NCBI GenBank assembly: GCA_964608265.1
Contig: CAZSNP010000001.1
Span: 1 to 64,000, forward strand
Length of the DNA stretch: 64,000 nt
Reading direction: 5' to 3'
From: JANWXR01 sp964608265
Lineage (GTDB): Bacteria; Chloroflexota; Anaerolineae; Anaerolineales; UBA6663
Of this stretch, positions 31,186 to 40,913 are shown piece by piece. The notes below the pieces were generated by a model, which saw only the letters and a list, made by a program, of their open reading frames with translations, had not been told where the DNA came from and ran no database searches. Position 1 is the stretch's first letter. Each line of letters starts with the position of its first letter. Made by a program: the position numbers and the translations under genes.

Positions 31186-33429
31186 CTACCTCACCAGCAC
31201 ATCCACATACGCCTCGCTGAAGTTCCCGTCCAGATCCTCGGCGATGAAGCCGACGTTGTACAACCCGGCCGGGGCCGCGATCTGCGTCCACGTCGGCGGC
31301 GTGTCGCCGAAGGTCAGCGTCGCGCCCTCCACGGTGAAATAGTCGTCCGTCGTCAGGTCGAACCAGGTGTCGAGCAGGATAAAAGTGTCGCCCGTCTCCG
31401 GCACGATCTCGCGCGGCGCGCCCTGCCCATCCGCGCCGGTGAAGCCAAAGACGGCGCGCAGCTCGCCCGTGCCGTCGAAGAACATCTTGGCATAGCGCCG
31501 GTCGCCGCCGGCATAGACGTAGAAGCCCTCCACCGAATATACAGCTGTCTCGGGCGATGAGCCATAGTCTTCGGGGTACAGCGCCGCCTGCACCACCCGC
31601 GCGCCGTCGTCAATCGCAAACAGCACCGGCTCCCAGGCGAAATCAATCGGCACCTCGGCCCCGTTCCACACCGGATAGAAAACGCCATTCACCTCCCGCG
31701 TGTCGTCGCCCTCGATGAAATCCTGATCGGCGAATTTGAGGGCGTTGCGTTGTTGATCGTACACGCCGACGAAGAGGTAGACGAAGCCGAGATTCTCACC
31801 GCGCACCACCGTGCTGAGCGTGGCCGGATTGCCGGCGGTGGAGGTGGTCGCGGAGAGCCGGATCGCGTCGAGCGTGAGCGCGCCCGCACCGGGCGCCACC
31901 ACTTCGGCGTCGGGTATCGGCGTCGGGAGCGTCACCGTGCGCGTGAGTTGCCGGCCGGTGTAGTGCGCGACGAGGAAATCGTCCCACAGCGAATTCTCAG
32001 CGAAGCGTTGCGCGACGCTGGTATAGCTTTCGTAACCGGCCAGCGCGTTGCGGAAGAGTTGCGAATTCGGGAAGTAGATCGAAAGGCCGTAGGCGCCGGG
32101 CCGCTCCGGGCCGCTGGTCTCGGCGATGACGGCTTCGCCCATCGCGGACAGCAGCTTCTTGGTTGCCTCGGCGATGGCCGGGTCGTTGGTGGCCTGCACC
32201 GTCAACGCGGCGAAGTGAGCCAGGTCAATGTAGCTCGGCGGCACTTCCTTGCCGAAGATGCTTTCGAAGCTCTGCGCGTAGGTGCGGGCGCGGGCCACCT
32301 GCCTCGGGTCGGCCTCACCCGCGGCCACGGCGAAGTCGTCGAGCGCGCGCAACACGGCGGGGATGCGGGCCAGGTCCACCGCCGCCAGCGTGGCGTTGGC
32401 GGCGGTGGCGGCGGCGACCGCCTCGGCGTTGACACGGCGGCCGGTGTAATCGGCGCGGGCCTGCTCATCCAGAATCCGCTGGTCGCCGACGATGTAGCTG
32501 TTGACGATGGCGGTCGAGAGCGCTCGGCCATCCATCCCCGGATTGTTGGTGAGTTCGCCGAGGAAGGCCGAGTACGCCCAGCCGAGGCCCGGCTCCACCT
32601 CCTGTGAGGCCACCGAGTAACGGCCGTACGGCTGCACGGCGGCGAAGACTTCGACGTGGCTCATCAGGCACGCGTCGAAGCCGATGAGTTCGAACTGGCC
32701 GATGCCGGTCTCGCGGATGGCCCGGTCGAGCGAGCGGTCGAGCTCGTTGACGTACAGCAAATCGCCGAAGGCCTCCGCAATCGGCACATCATCCGCGCCG
32801 CGCCCGCGCGCGGTCGGGTCATTCCAGCCGCCCGGCCAGCCCATGCCATGATCGCTGAGGATAAGGGCGTACCTGTCCGCCGGATAGTTCTCCACGCCCC
32901 ACTTGATGAAGTCCACCAGCGTGTCGCCGTCGGCCATGTTGCTTTCGCCCTCGGCCAGCGCCCGCGAGCCGATGGCGTACAGGTCATCGTCCCGAGTGAT
33001 GAGGTAGCGCCGCGTGCTGTTCCAGTTGCCGTCGCCCCGGAAGCCGCCGGCGAAACGGTCGAGCTGCGAGACGATCTTCACCCGATCGGTCGAGCCGACA
33101 CGCTCGGCCTCGTTGAAGTCAATGTAGATGTCTTGTTCGAGCACCTCATCATCGGCGTTTTGATACAGCAACACCGTCCACGTCTGTGTGGTGGGATTGG
33201 ATGACGTGCCGCCGCCGGTGGAGGGCGCGCGGGTTGGGGGGATGGCCGTCGGGGGGCGCGGCGTGCGCGTCGGCGCTGGCCCTTCCGCGATGGCCTGCTG
33301 CGTCAGTTGCGCCGCTTCCTCGGTTTGCAGCGCGGCCCGCAGCTCGTTCAGCGTTTGCTGATCGACGCAGGCGGATAGAAGCAGACCGAGAACGACGACA
33401 CTTGCGATAGTGCGACCAAAAAAAGACAT
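31186..33429 (-). CDS. Clostripain-family (C11) cysteine peptidase lipoprotein
   Basis: The 747-aa protein has a lipoprotein signal (LLLSAC, Cys21), then a Gln-rich and Pro/Thr-rich linker to about residue 80. The C11 catalytic domain follows: WTVLLYQNADDEVLEQD at about 84, LSDHGMGWPGGW with the catalytic His and IGFDACLMSHVEV with the catalytic Cys. The C-terminal 230 residues are probably beta-sandwich. C11 enzymes cut after basic residues. It lies inside the purine cluster but has no link with purines; it may simply be carried along. Confidence 0.88.
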   Translation of the reverse strand: MSFFGRTIASVVVLGLLLSACVDQQTLNELRAALQTEEAAQLTQQAIAEGPAPTRTPRPPTAIPPTRAPSTGGGTSSNPTTQTWTVLLYQNADDEVLEQDIYIDFNEAERVGSTDRVKIVSQLDRFAGGFRGDGNWNSTRRYLITRDDDLYAIGSRALAEGESNMADGDTLVDFIKWGVENYPADRYALILSDHGMGWPGGWNDPTARGRGADDVPIAEAFGDLLYVNELDRSLDRAIRETGIGQFELIGFDACLMSHVEVFAAVQPYGRYSVASQEVEPGLGWAYSAFLGELTNNPGMDGRALSTAIVNSYIVGDQRILDEQARADYTGRRVNAEAVAAATAANATLAAVDLARIPAVLRALDDFAVAAGEADPRQVARARTYAQSFESIFGKEVPPSYIDLAHFAALTVQATNDPAIAEATKKLLSAMGEAVIAETSGPERPGAYGLSIYFPNSQLFRNALAGYESYTSVAQRFAENSLWDDFLVAHYTGRQLTRTVTLPTPIPDAEVVAPGAGALTLDAIRLSATTSTAGNPATLSTVVRGENLGFVYLFVGVYDQQRNALKFADQDFIEGDDTREVNGVFYPVWNGAEVPIDFAWEPVLFAIDDGARVVQAALYPEDYGSSPETAVYSVEGFYVYAGGDRRYAKMFFDGTGELRAVFGFTGADGQGAPREIVPETGDTFILLDTWFDLTTDDYFTVEGATLTFGDTPPTWTQIAAPAGLYNVGFIAEDLDGNFSEAYVDVLVR

Positions 33430-33480
33430 GCTCTCCTCCGAACGATACCAGACGCCTGGCTAAGCGAAGCGACGGCGTCT

Positions 33481-34761
33481 CTACGACGAATGTTGCAGCG
33501 CGCGCCCACCGATATCTTTGCGATACTGCATCCCCTCGAAATGGATGGCCCCAACTGCGCGGTAGGCGTGTTGCAGCGCGGCTTGAAGGGCCTCGGCCCA
33601 GCCGGTGACGCCGAGCACGCGGCCACCGGCCGTCACCACCTGCCCCTCCTTAAGCGCCGTGCCCGCATGAAAGACGAGAGCGTGATCGTGCGCGGTCGCC
33701 AGACCTGTAATGACGCGGCCCATCGGGTACTCCGCCGGGTAGCCCTCCGACGCCAGCACCACGCAGGCCGCTGCTCCGCGCTTCCACTTGATCTCCTGCG
33801 TTGCCAGGTTTCCCTCGACGCACGCCTCGACCACATCGAGCAAATCCGTTTCGAGCAGCGGCAGAATCACCTGCGTCTCCGGGTCGCCGAAGCGGCAGTT
33901 GAACTCGATGACGCGCGGCCCATCCGCCGTCACCATCAAACCCGCATACAGCACACCGACGAACGGCCTCCCGTCAGCCCGTAACCCATCCACCGCCGGT
34001 TGCAGAATCGTGCGCGTGACTTCATCCATCAATGCCGGGGTTGCAATCGGCGCAGGCGCATACGCGCCCATGCCGCCGGTGTTCGGGCCACGGTCGCCGT
34101 CGAGGGCGCGCTTGTGATCCTGCGCCGCCGGCATCGCCCGCGCCGTCGCGCCATCGGTGAAGGCCAGCACCGAAAGTTCCTCACCGGTCAACCGTTCTTC
34201 GATGACGACCTCATCGCCCGCCGCGCCGAATTCGCGGTCGAGCATGATGCGGCGCAGCGCGGCCTCGGCCTCGTCGGCGCAATCGGGCACGATGACGCCC
34301 TTGCCCGCCGCCAGCCCGGAGGCTTTGATGACGACCTCATGCTCGGCGTTGAGCAGATAACGCACAGCATCATGAAAATCGGTAAAGGTTTGATGAAGCG
34401 CGCTGGGGATGCCGTGCCGGGCCATGAAACTCTTGGCGAAGGCCTTGCTGGCCTCGATTTGGGCCGCGGCCTGCGACGGGCCGAAGACTCGCAGCCCGGC
34501 TGCGCGCAACGAGTCCGCCAGGCCCGCGGCCAGCGGCGCTTCCGGCCCGATGATGATGAGTTCGATGTTGCGCTCGCGCGCGCAGGCGACGAGGGAGGGG
34601 GCGTCCTCGGCGCGGATGGGCAGATTGATGATGGGGGGAACAGTGGTTGCAGTGCCCGCATTGCCGGGCGCGATGTATAGCTCCGTGAGGCGCGGCGATT
34701 GAGCGATCTTCCACGCCAGCGCATGTTCACGGCCGCCGGAACCGACGATGAGGACTTTCAT
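33481..34761 (-). CDS. purD: Phosphoribosylamine-glycine ligase
   Basis: The 426-aa ATP-grasp enzyme makes GAR from phosphoribosylamine and glycine. It starts MKVLIVGSGGREHALAWKIAQSP, the PurD signature. The ATP-grasp part includes VIKASGLAAGKGVIV, and HKRALDGDRGPNTGGMGAYAP is the family motif. EFNCRFGDPETQVILPLL holds metal ligands. An upstream in-frame extension lacks family sequence. The region before it (34762-34843) has TGAC/GGGTGA short repeats. Confidence 0.95.
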   Translation of the reverse strand: MKVLIVGSGGREHALAWKIAQSPRLTELYIAPGNAGTATTVPPIINLPIRAEDAPSLVACARERNIELIIIGPEAPLAAGLADSLRAAGLRVFGPSQAAAQIEASKAFAKSFMARHGIPSALHQTFTDFHDAVRYLLNAEHEVVIKASGLAAGKGVIVPDCADEAEAALRRIMLDREFGAAGDEVVIEERLTGEELSVLAFTDGATARAMPAAQDHKRALDGDRGPNTGGMGAYAPAPIATPALMDEVTRTILQPAVDGLRADGRPFVGVLYAGLMVTADGPRVIEFNCRFGDPETQVILPLLETDLLDVVEACVEGNLATQEIKWKRGAAACVVLASEGYPAEYPMGRVITGLATAHDHALVFHAGTALKEGQVVTAGGRVLGVTGWAEALQAALQHAYRAVGAIHFEGMQYRKDIGGRALQHSS

Positions 34762-34843
34762 GCCTTTCGAATGTTTGACTGGGTGAAAAGGCACCGGGGT
34801 GAAAGGGCGAATGACCCCTGCACCATGTAACCCAGTCACCCGG

Positions 34844-36517
34844 TCAATCCGTGACGCCACGTTGCCGCAGCGTCTCTTCAATCTGCTCAAAACTGATGCC
34901 GTGCCGGCGCGCGATCTCACGCGCGTAGCTGGTGCCGAGCGGCGGGCCGGGGCGGATGCGAAAGGTGCGCCTCGCTTCGGCGCCGTTCTCGGCAGCGGTG
35001 GCCTCTGCGACCAGGCTTATCACTCGGCTCTCGCCCTCGGTATTGGCGTTGATGTCCTCAACTTGCGCCGCCAATTCGTGGAAGTGAGTGGCAAAGATAC
35101 CACGAGCGCCCAACCGGCGAAAGCCGCGCACCACATCGCGGGCGAGGTACAGCCCCTCGCTCGGCGAAGTGCTGGCGAAGGTCTCGTTGAAGAGCAACAG
35201 GCTGTGCCGCGTCGCGTGCGCGAAAATCTCCGCCACGCGTTTGGCCTCCTCGCCCAGGCGGCCGGCATCCATGTGCAACTGCTCGGGTCGCGAGAAGTGA
35301 ACGTAGACGGCGTCCACCGGACTCAGCCGCGCCGACTCGCCGGGCACATACAGCCCGGCCTGGAACAGCACCTGCGCCAATCCGACGGCTTGCGCGTACG
35401 TGGTCTTGCCGCCGCGATTTGGTCCGGTGAGGGTCGCCACGCGCCCCGCCGGCCCGAAGTGCAAGTCACTTGGCACAATCGCCGCGCGCAGGTCTCCGTC
35501 CGGCTCCATCATCCGCCAGGCGAGGTTGAAGTTGTACAGCCCGCGCACCTCGCTCACGCGCTCCTCGGGCGGCGCGATCTCCGCGCGGCACAGCGGCAGC
35601 CCGGCGGCGCGTAACCGGCGGATCACTTTGACCCCGCCGAGGAAGAACGCGATCTCCGGCGCGAGTTCAACCAACACTTGCACGTTGACGGCGTGATACC
35701 GGCGCAACGCCTCGGCGATCGGTTTGGCGATGTCGGCCAGCACGCTTTCGAGGTCGCGGAAGAGCGGCGAGAGGAACGGGCTTTCCATCTCGCCGCGGTG
35801 GCCGCGCAGCGATTCGGTGACCGGTTGGGGGATGACGCGGAGCGGGGCGAGGCCGGTATCCTCCTTGCGCCCGAACAGCCGCGCGAGCAACGTCTCGCCT
35901 TTGAACGGCTTGTCGTTGATGCTGAGCAGCGTCGCCTCGCGCGGGCGTAGCCGTCCATCGAGGTTGAGGCCGATGGTCACGCTCTGCACCCCGCGGATGC
36001 GGCGCACCAGGTCGGGCAATTGCGCTTCGAGCGCGGTGAAGGTGGCCTCGGTGCGGAGCGTATGCAACCGGTCGAGCAGCGCCCGCATCCCGGCAGACCG
36101 CAGCCCACCCTCCGCCGCCAGCAACGCCTCGCGCAGCGACTTCACAACCGAGACAAAGGTCTCCAGTTCCGCCAGGCGCCACACCGTTTGATAGAACACG
36201 CTCTCCTGCGTGGTGCGGAAACCGGGCGCTTGCAGTTCTTCGATCTCGGGCAACAGCGTGCGGAATTGTTCGGCCAGATCGGGCAGCCGCAGCAAATCGT
36301 CGAGGACATCCTGCCGGTAGCGGATGACCTCGGCGTGGCTGCACAAATCGAGCAGCAGGCCCTCGATTAAGCTGCGCCGGGCGAATCCGCCGCTGAGCGC
36401 CTGGGTGAGTTCAGCCAGGCCGAGATCGGCCGTCGCGCCCTCCAGCCAGCGATTGCGGTTCGATGTGACCGCACGGTCGAGGCTGGGGGGCCAGAGCAGG
36501 CTAAGGGCGGGTGGCAT
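34844..36517 (-). CDS. MutS-family ATPase without mismatch-recognition domain
   Basis: The 557-aa protein has a lever/clamp-like helical region (about residues 20-320) and a C-terminal MutS ATPase. Walker A is TGPNRGGKTTYAQAVG and the Walker B region reads LLLFNETFASTSPSEG, where the usual acidic pair DE is NE. ATHFHELAA is the His switch. The N-terminal mismatch-binding and connector domains of MutS1 are absent. It is a MutS-like protein of unknown duty, not the main repair enzyme. It sits between purF and purD. Confidence 0.8.
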   Translation of the reverse strand: MPPALSLLWPPSLDRAVTSNRNRWLEGATADLGLAELTQALSGGFARRSLIEGLLLDLCSHAEVIRYRQDVLDDLLRLPDLAEQFRTLLPEIEELQAPGFRTTQESVFYQTVWRLAELETFVSVVKSLREALLAAEGGLRSAGMRALLDRLHTLRTEATFTALEAQLPDLVRRIRGVQSVTIGLNLDGRLRPREATLLSINDKPFKGETLLARLFGRKEDTGLAPLRVIPQPVTESLRGHRGEMESPFLSPLFRDLESVLADIAKPIAEALRRYHAVNVQVLVELAPEIAFFLGGVKVIRRLRAAGLPLCRAEIAPPEERVSEVRGLYNFNLAWRMMEPDGDLRAAIVPSDLHFGPAGRVATLTGPNRGGKTTYAQAVGLAQVLFQAGLYVPGESARLSPVDAVYVHFSRPEQLHMDAGRLGEEAKRVAEIFAHATRHSLLLFNETFASTSPSEGLYLARDVVRGFRRLGARGIFATHFHELAAQVEDINANTEGESRVISLVAEATAAENGAEARRTFRIRPGPPLGTSYAREIARRHGISFEQIEETLRQRGVTD

Positions 36518-36562
36518 GTGGCAAGTTGCAGGTGGCAGGTTGAACTTGCCACGCGCAGACCT

Positions 36563-37969
36563 TCAACCGGCTAACGCTCTTTCAAACCCCGTCTTCGTCT
36601 GCGTCGCGTCCACGTCCATTGGGTAGATACCGGTGAAGCAGGCGTTGCAGTAGCCGCTCCCCCGCCCGAGCGCGGCCATCATCCCATCCAGCGAGAGGAA
36701 GTGCAGCGAGTCGGCGTCAATGTGGTCGCGGATTTCGTTAAGCGTCAGCTTGTGGGCGATGAGATCATGGTACCTCCCCATATCCACCCCCATGAAGCAC
36801 GGGTGCGCGATGGGTGGGCAGGTGATGCGCATGTGAACCTCGCGCGCGCCCGCATCGCGCAACAGCTTCACCAGCGGGCCGGAGGTCGTGCCGCGCACGA
36901 TGCTGTCGTCAATCACGATCACGCGCTGCCCGCGCAGATTCTCCTCGAGCGCGAGGAACTTGAGCGCCACGCCCTGCTTGCGCAGCGAATCGGTCGGTTG
37001 GATGAAGGTGCGGCCGATGTAACGATTCTTGATGAAGCCGTCGGTGTAGGGCAGCCCGCTCACCCGCGCGTAACCGATGGCCGCCGGCGTGCTGGAGTCC
37101 GGCACCGGGATGACGACGTCGGCCTCCACCGGCGCTTCGCGGGCCAGCGCCTCGCCCAGCCGCACGCGCACCTGATGCGTCGTCAGCCCATCCCACAAAC
37201 TATCCGGCCGCGAAAAGTAAATGTGCTCGAACGTGCAGCGCGCCAACTGTTTCTCCGGCTCCATCGCCTGCCGCACGCGCAAAGCGCTGTTGCTCAGCGC
37301 CACGATCTCGCCCGGCTTTACCTCGCGGATGGCCTCGCAGCCCAGGGTGCGCAGCGCGCCCGACTCCGAGGCGACCGCATGTCCGCCGCTCGGCAGCCGC
37401 CCGACGCTGAGCGGATGAAACCCCCACGGGTCGCGCACGGCGTACACCCCATCGCGGGTGAGGATGGCCAGGCAGTACGCGCCGTTCCATTTGGGCATTG
37501 TGGCCTCGATGCGCTCGGCCCACGTCGCGCCCGGCGCGCCGGCCAGCATCATCGTCATCACCTCGCTATCGGAGCCGGCCTGCAGGCCCACGCCGCGCTG
37601 CAATAACGCCCGGCGCAACTCGGCGGTGTTGATGAGGTTGCCGTTGTGGGCCAGCGCCACCGGGCCGTGCATGGTCTCGATGAGGAAGGGCTGCGCATTG
37701 CGGATGCTGGATGAGCCGGTGGTGGAGTAACGGGTGTGGCCGATGGCGAAGTGACCGGCCAGCGGGGCGAGGTTGTGGGGAGCGAAGACCTGCGCCACCA
37801 GGCCGATGTCTTTGTGCATGCGGATTGAGGCGCCGTCGGAGACGGCGATGCCGGCGGCCTCCTGCCCCCGATGCTGCAACGCATACAGCCCGAAGAAGGC
37901 CATGCGGGCCACATCCTCGCTGGGCGCGTAGATGCCGATGACGCCGCATTCGTGTTGAGGCTTGTCCAT
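36563..37969 (-). CDS. purF: Amidophosphoribosyltransferase
   Basis: The 468-aa enzyme makes phosphoribosylamine from PRPP and glutamine, the first committed step of purine synthesis. The Ntn glutaminase domain starts at the Cys of HECGVIGIYAP (Cys8), so a short propeptide must be removed. The PRTase motif is RVIVIDDSIVRGTTSGPLV. Cysteines that could hold an Fe-S cluster occur near the end (HPC and YCNACF). The ATG immediately follows the purK stop. Confidence 0.96.
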   Translation of the reverse strand: MDKPQHECGVIGIYAPSEDVARMAFFGLYALQHRGQEAAGIAVSDGASIRMHKDIGLVAQVFAPHNLAPLAGHFAIGHTRYSTTGSSSIRNAQPFLIETMHGPVALAHNGNLINTAELRRALLQRGVGLQAGSDSEVMTMMLAGAPGATWAERIEATMPKWNGAYCLAILTRDGVYAVRDPWGFHPLSVGRLPSGGHAVASESGALRTLGCEAIREVKPGEIVALSNSALRVRQAMEPEKQLARCTFEHIYFSRPDSLWDGLTTHQVRVRLGEALAREAPVEADVVIPVPDSSTPAAIGYARVSGLPYTDGFIKNRYIGRTFIQPTDSLRKQGVALKFLALEENLRGQRVIVIDDSIVRGTTSGPLVKLLRDAGAREVHMRITCPPIAHPCFMGVDMGRYHDLIAHKLTLNEIRDHIDADSLHFLSLDGMMAALGRGSGYCNACFTGIYPMDVDATQTKTGFERALAG

Positions 37970-39061
37970 TCAATCTCCCAGCACCGACCTGACCGAGTCT
38001 AGCCGCTCGGTGAGTAATTGCAAATCATCCGCGCCCACCGTCACATGCCCGAGCTTTCGCCCGGCGCGCGGCGCCTTGCCGTACAGATGCAGATACGCGC
38101 CCGGGATGTTGAGCATGGCCCGGGTATCGGGCAGCGCGCCGATGAGGTTGACCATCGCCGCGTGGCCGCGCAGCGCCGTCGAGCCGAGCGGCCAGCCGAG
38201 GACGGCGCGCAGATGATTCTCGAACTGGCTGGTCGCCGCGCCCTCGATCGTCCAGTGCCCGGAGTTGTGGACGCGCGGGGCCATCTCGTTGGCGAGCAAT
38301 CCCCCCTGGCGCTCGAAGAACTCGATGGCGAGGACGCCGACGTATTCGAGGGCGGCGAGGAGGCGGGCGGCATATGTCTCAGCCAGAGACTGCAGAACCG
38401 GAGAAACGTGCGGCGCGACCGAGACGCGCAGGATGCCGTCGCGGTGCTCGTTGGCGATGAGGGGGTAATACGCCGTTGCGCCGGCGCGCCCACAGACCGC
38501 GATCAGCGACAGCTCGCGTTCGAACGGCACGAAGGCCTCGACGATGAGCGGCGCGCCGCCGAGTTCGCGCCACGCGGCGTCAACCGCCTCGCGCGTGCGC
38601 AACACCACCTGCCCTTTGCCGTCGTAGCCGAAGCGGCGCGTCTTCAGCACGGCGGGCAGCCCCATCTCCGCGATGGCGGCCTCCAGTTCGGCGCGCGTGT
38701 TCACCGGCGCGAAGGGTGGGGTGGGGATGCTGAGTTCGCGGAACAGGGTCTTCTCGTGCAGCCGGTCTTGCGCGGCGTGCAGCGCGCCCGGCGGCGGGTA
38801 GACCGGCGCGAACTGTTCGAGCCAGCGCGCGGTCTCCACCGGCACGTTCTCGAACTCGTACGTCATCACCGCCACACCCTCCGCGAAGCGCCGCAGGGCC
38901 GCGAAGTCACCGTACTCCGCGACGACTTGCTCCGCGAGGTGGCTGGCGGGCGAATCCGGCGCAGGGTCGAAGAATCGAAAGCGCAGCCCGAGCGGATACC
39001 CGGCCAGCGCCAGCATCCGCCCCAGTTGCCCGGCGCCCAGAATGCCGATGAGGTGAGTCAC
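37970..39061 (-). CDS. purK: N5-carboxyaminoimidazole ribonucleotide synthase
   Basis: The 363-aa ATP-grasp enzyme uses ATP and bicarbonate to make N5-CAIR from AIR. GTG 39061 (VTHLIGILGAGQLGRMLALA) is the best start. ATP-grasp motifs include VLKTRRFGYDGKGQVVLR and IEFFERQGGLLANEMAPRVHNSGHWT. It works with PurE, encoded 63 bases upstream in the reading direction. Confidence 0.93.
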   Translation of the reverse strand: MTHLIGILGAGQLGRMLALAGYPLGLRFRFFDPAPDSPASHLAEQVVAEYGDFAALRRFAEGVAVMTYEFENVPVETARWLEQFAPVYPPPGALHAAQDRLHEKTLFRELSIPTPPFAPVNTRAELEAAIAEMGLPAVLKTRRFGYDGKGQVVLRTREAVDAAWRELGGAPLIVEAFVPFERELSLIAVCGRAGATAYYPLIANEHRDGILRVSVAPHVSPVLQSLAETYAARLLAALEYVGVLAIEFFERQGGLLANEMAPRVHNSGHWTIEGAATSQFENHLRAVLGWPLGSTALRGHAAMVNLIGALPDTRAMLNIPGAYLHLYGKAPRAGRKLGHVTVGADDLQLLTERLDSVRSVLGD

Positions 39062-39124
39062 TGAAGATTCCGACGGGGAGCGGGGGAGTCTCCCCTGCAT
39101 CCCTGCACCCATGCTCCCTCGCCC

Positions 39125-39616
39125 CTATTGGCGCGGGTCAGGATTGTCCAATACATTCTTCGTCTGCGCCTCACGATAAGCCCGCAACGCTTCGCGGAAC
39201 TGCGGATGTTTGTTGGCGAGGATGGCGGTCGCAAGCAGGGCGGCGTTCACCGCGCCCGCCCGGCCGATGGCGAGCGTGCCCACCGGAATCCCCGCCGGCA
39301 TCTGGGCGATGGAGAGCAACGAGTCCATGCCCCTGAGCGCGTGGCTTTCGACCGGCACGCCGAGCACGGGCAGCGTCGTCCTGGCCGCCGCCATGCCGGG
39401 CAGATGCGCGGCGCCGCCCGCGCCGGCGATGATGACCTCGAGGCCGCGCGCCTCGGCGGTGCCCGCGTACTCGAACAGCAAATCGGGCGTGCGATGCGCC
39501 GAGACCACGCGGACTTCATGCGGCACGCCGAGCTGTGCGAGCGTGTGGGCCGCCTGCTGCATCGTCTCCCAATCGGATTTCGAACCCATGATGACGCCGA
39601 CGAGTGCCTGACTCAC
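39125..39616 (-). CDS. purE: N5-carboxyaminoimidazole ribonucleotide mutase
   Basis: The 163-aa protein converts N5-CAIR to CAIR. The motif GVIMGSKSDWETMQQA and HRTPDLLFEYA are the class I PurE substrate sites, and GAGGAAHLPGMAA follows. GTG 39616 (VSQALVGVIMG) is chosen; longer upstream frame comes from a tract of short TGACC repeats. Confidence 0.93.
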   Translation of the reverse strand: MSQALVGVIMGSKSDWETMQQAAHTLAQLGVPHEVRVVSAHRTPDLLFEYAGTAEARGLEVIIAGAGGAAHLPGMAAARTTLPVLGVPVESHALRGMDSLLSIAQMPAGIPVGTLAIGRAGAVNAALLATAILANKHPQFREALRAYREAQTKNVLDNPDPRQ

Positions 39617-39684
39617 GGGATGACTGGATGACCGGGCGACCAGGTGACCAGGTGAGAGTGTCACCCGGTCACCCACTCACCCCG
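39617..39684. repeat. Tract of short degenerate GGTGACC-type repeats between purC and purE
   Basis: The gap is almost entirely made of 7-8-base units related to GATGACTG, GGTGACC and TCACCCGG in both orientations. A weaker tract of the same kind is seen at 34775-34850 before purD. Confidence 0.5.
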
Positions 39685-40656
39685 TCACGCTAAACTGAAG
39701 TGCTTGAGATTTCGAAGGAGCCTCGGCTCCACCGGATAGCCGCCCGGCTGAAAGACGTTGCCGGTGAGCAGTTCGTAAATGGCGATGTAGCGCTGGCTGG
39801 CCGTGATCCACAACGCCTCCGGCATGGCCGGCGGCTCGCCGTCGCCGCGATAGCCCCGCGCCGCATATTCCAGCCGCACGAACTCTTTGTCGAAGTTCTC
39901 CGGCTCCTCGCCGGCGGCAAAGCGCTCGGCGTAGGTGTCGGCCTTCCAATAACGCGAGGAGTCCGGCGTGTGAACTTCGTCAATCAACAGGATCTCACCC
40001 TCGGCGGTCCGCCCGAACTCGTACTTGGTGTCCACGAGGATGAGGCCTGCCCGCGCGGCCACCGCCTGCCCGCGAGCGAAGACCGCCAGCGCCGACTCCA
40101 TCACGCGTTCCCACGCCCGCGCGTCCAGCAATCCCTTCGATACAACCTCGGCGCACGTCAGGCGTTCGTCGTGCCCGGTCGGCCCGCCCTTGGTAGTGGG
40201 GGTGATGATGGGCGCAGGCAGGGCTTCATTTTTTCGCAGGCCCTCGGGGAAGGTGTGGCCGTAAATCTCGCGTTCGCCCAGCGCGTAGCGATGCCACAGC
40301 GCGGTGCCGGTGACGCCGGTGATGTATCCGCGCACCACAACCTCGACCGGCAGCGGCGTCACCTCGCGCATGATAGAGGCGTTGGGGTCGGGAACAGAGA
40401 TCAGAGAATTGGGAATGAGCGAATGGGTTTGCGCGAACCACCAGGCGCTGAGTTGATTGAGCACCTGGCCTTTGTACGGCGCCGCACCGAGAATGCGGTC
40501 GAAGGCCGAGAGCCGGTCGGTGGTGACGATGAGCCGCTGCCCATCGGCGAGCGAGTACCACTCGCGCACCTTGCCCGCCGCGCGACCCGGCAGAGATAGA
40601 TGAGTCTCGGTGAGGGCGAGAGGGAGTACGGCGCGAAGCCTGTCGCTGGTGAGCAT
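39685..40656 (-). CDS. purC: SAICAR synthetase (phosphoribosylaminoimidazole-succinocarboxamide synthase)
   Basis: The 323-aa enzyme joins aspartate to CAIR. ATG 40656 (MLTSDRLRAVLPLALTETHL) is preferred to one 12 codons upstream. Motifs: GRAAGKVREWYSL (ATP site), TTDRLSAFDRIL, and LILVDTKYEFG with EVHTPDSSRYW. The length is that of the longer, eukaryote/Thermotoga-unlike bacterial group with C-terminal extension. Confidence 0.94.
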   Translation of the reverse strand: MLTSDRLRAVLPLALTETHLSLPGRAAGKVREWYSLADGQRLIVTTDRLSAFDRILGAAPYKGQVLNQLSAWWFAQTHSLIPNSLISVPDPNASIMREVTPLPVEVVVRGYITGVTGTALWHRYALGEREIYGHTFPEGLRKNEALPAPIITPTTKGGPTGHDERLTCAEVVSKGLLDARAWERVMESALAVFARGQAVAARAGLILVDTKYEFGRTAEGEILLIDEVHTPDSSRYWKADTYAERFAAGEEPENFDKEFVRLEYAARGYRGDGEPPAMPEALWITASQRYIAIYELLTGNVFQPGGYPVEPRLLRNLKHFSLA

Positions 40657-40706
40657 AAAGGTGGAGGGTAGAGAACAGAGTGTAACGAGCAATACTCTCT
40701 ACTCTC

Positions 40707-40913
40707 TACTTTCTACTCCAGGGCATGTGCAAGGTCGCCGAGTCCGCCCTCATCCCCCGGCCCCTTCTCCCAGCGGGAGAAGGGGAGCCGGCCCTGACAA
40801 TTGGGAGTAGCGTTCAACGGGTGCGATCCACTCCCTCTCCCAGCGGGAGAGGGCAGGGGTGAGGGAGAAATGTCGGCATCGTTTGGACTTTGCACATGCC
40901 CTACTTTCTACTC
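40707..40913. mobile_element. MITE-like palindromic element with 13-bp inverted repeats
   Basis: AGGGCATGTGCAA (40720-40732) and its reverse complement (40890-40902) bound about 183 bp with no ORF. Inside are two perfect palindromes with AGC loops: 11-bp arms at 40761-40785 and 9-bp arms at 40833-40853 (CCCTCTCCC/GGGAGAGGG). TACTTTCTACTC flanks both sides (40707-40718 and 40902-40913). The left copy belongs to a heptamer tract (CTCTACT units from about 40693), so the duplication may partly predate insertion. The bioY stop codon lies in the right flank. Confidence 0.65.
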
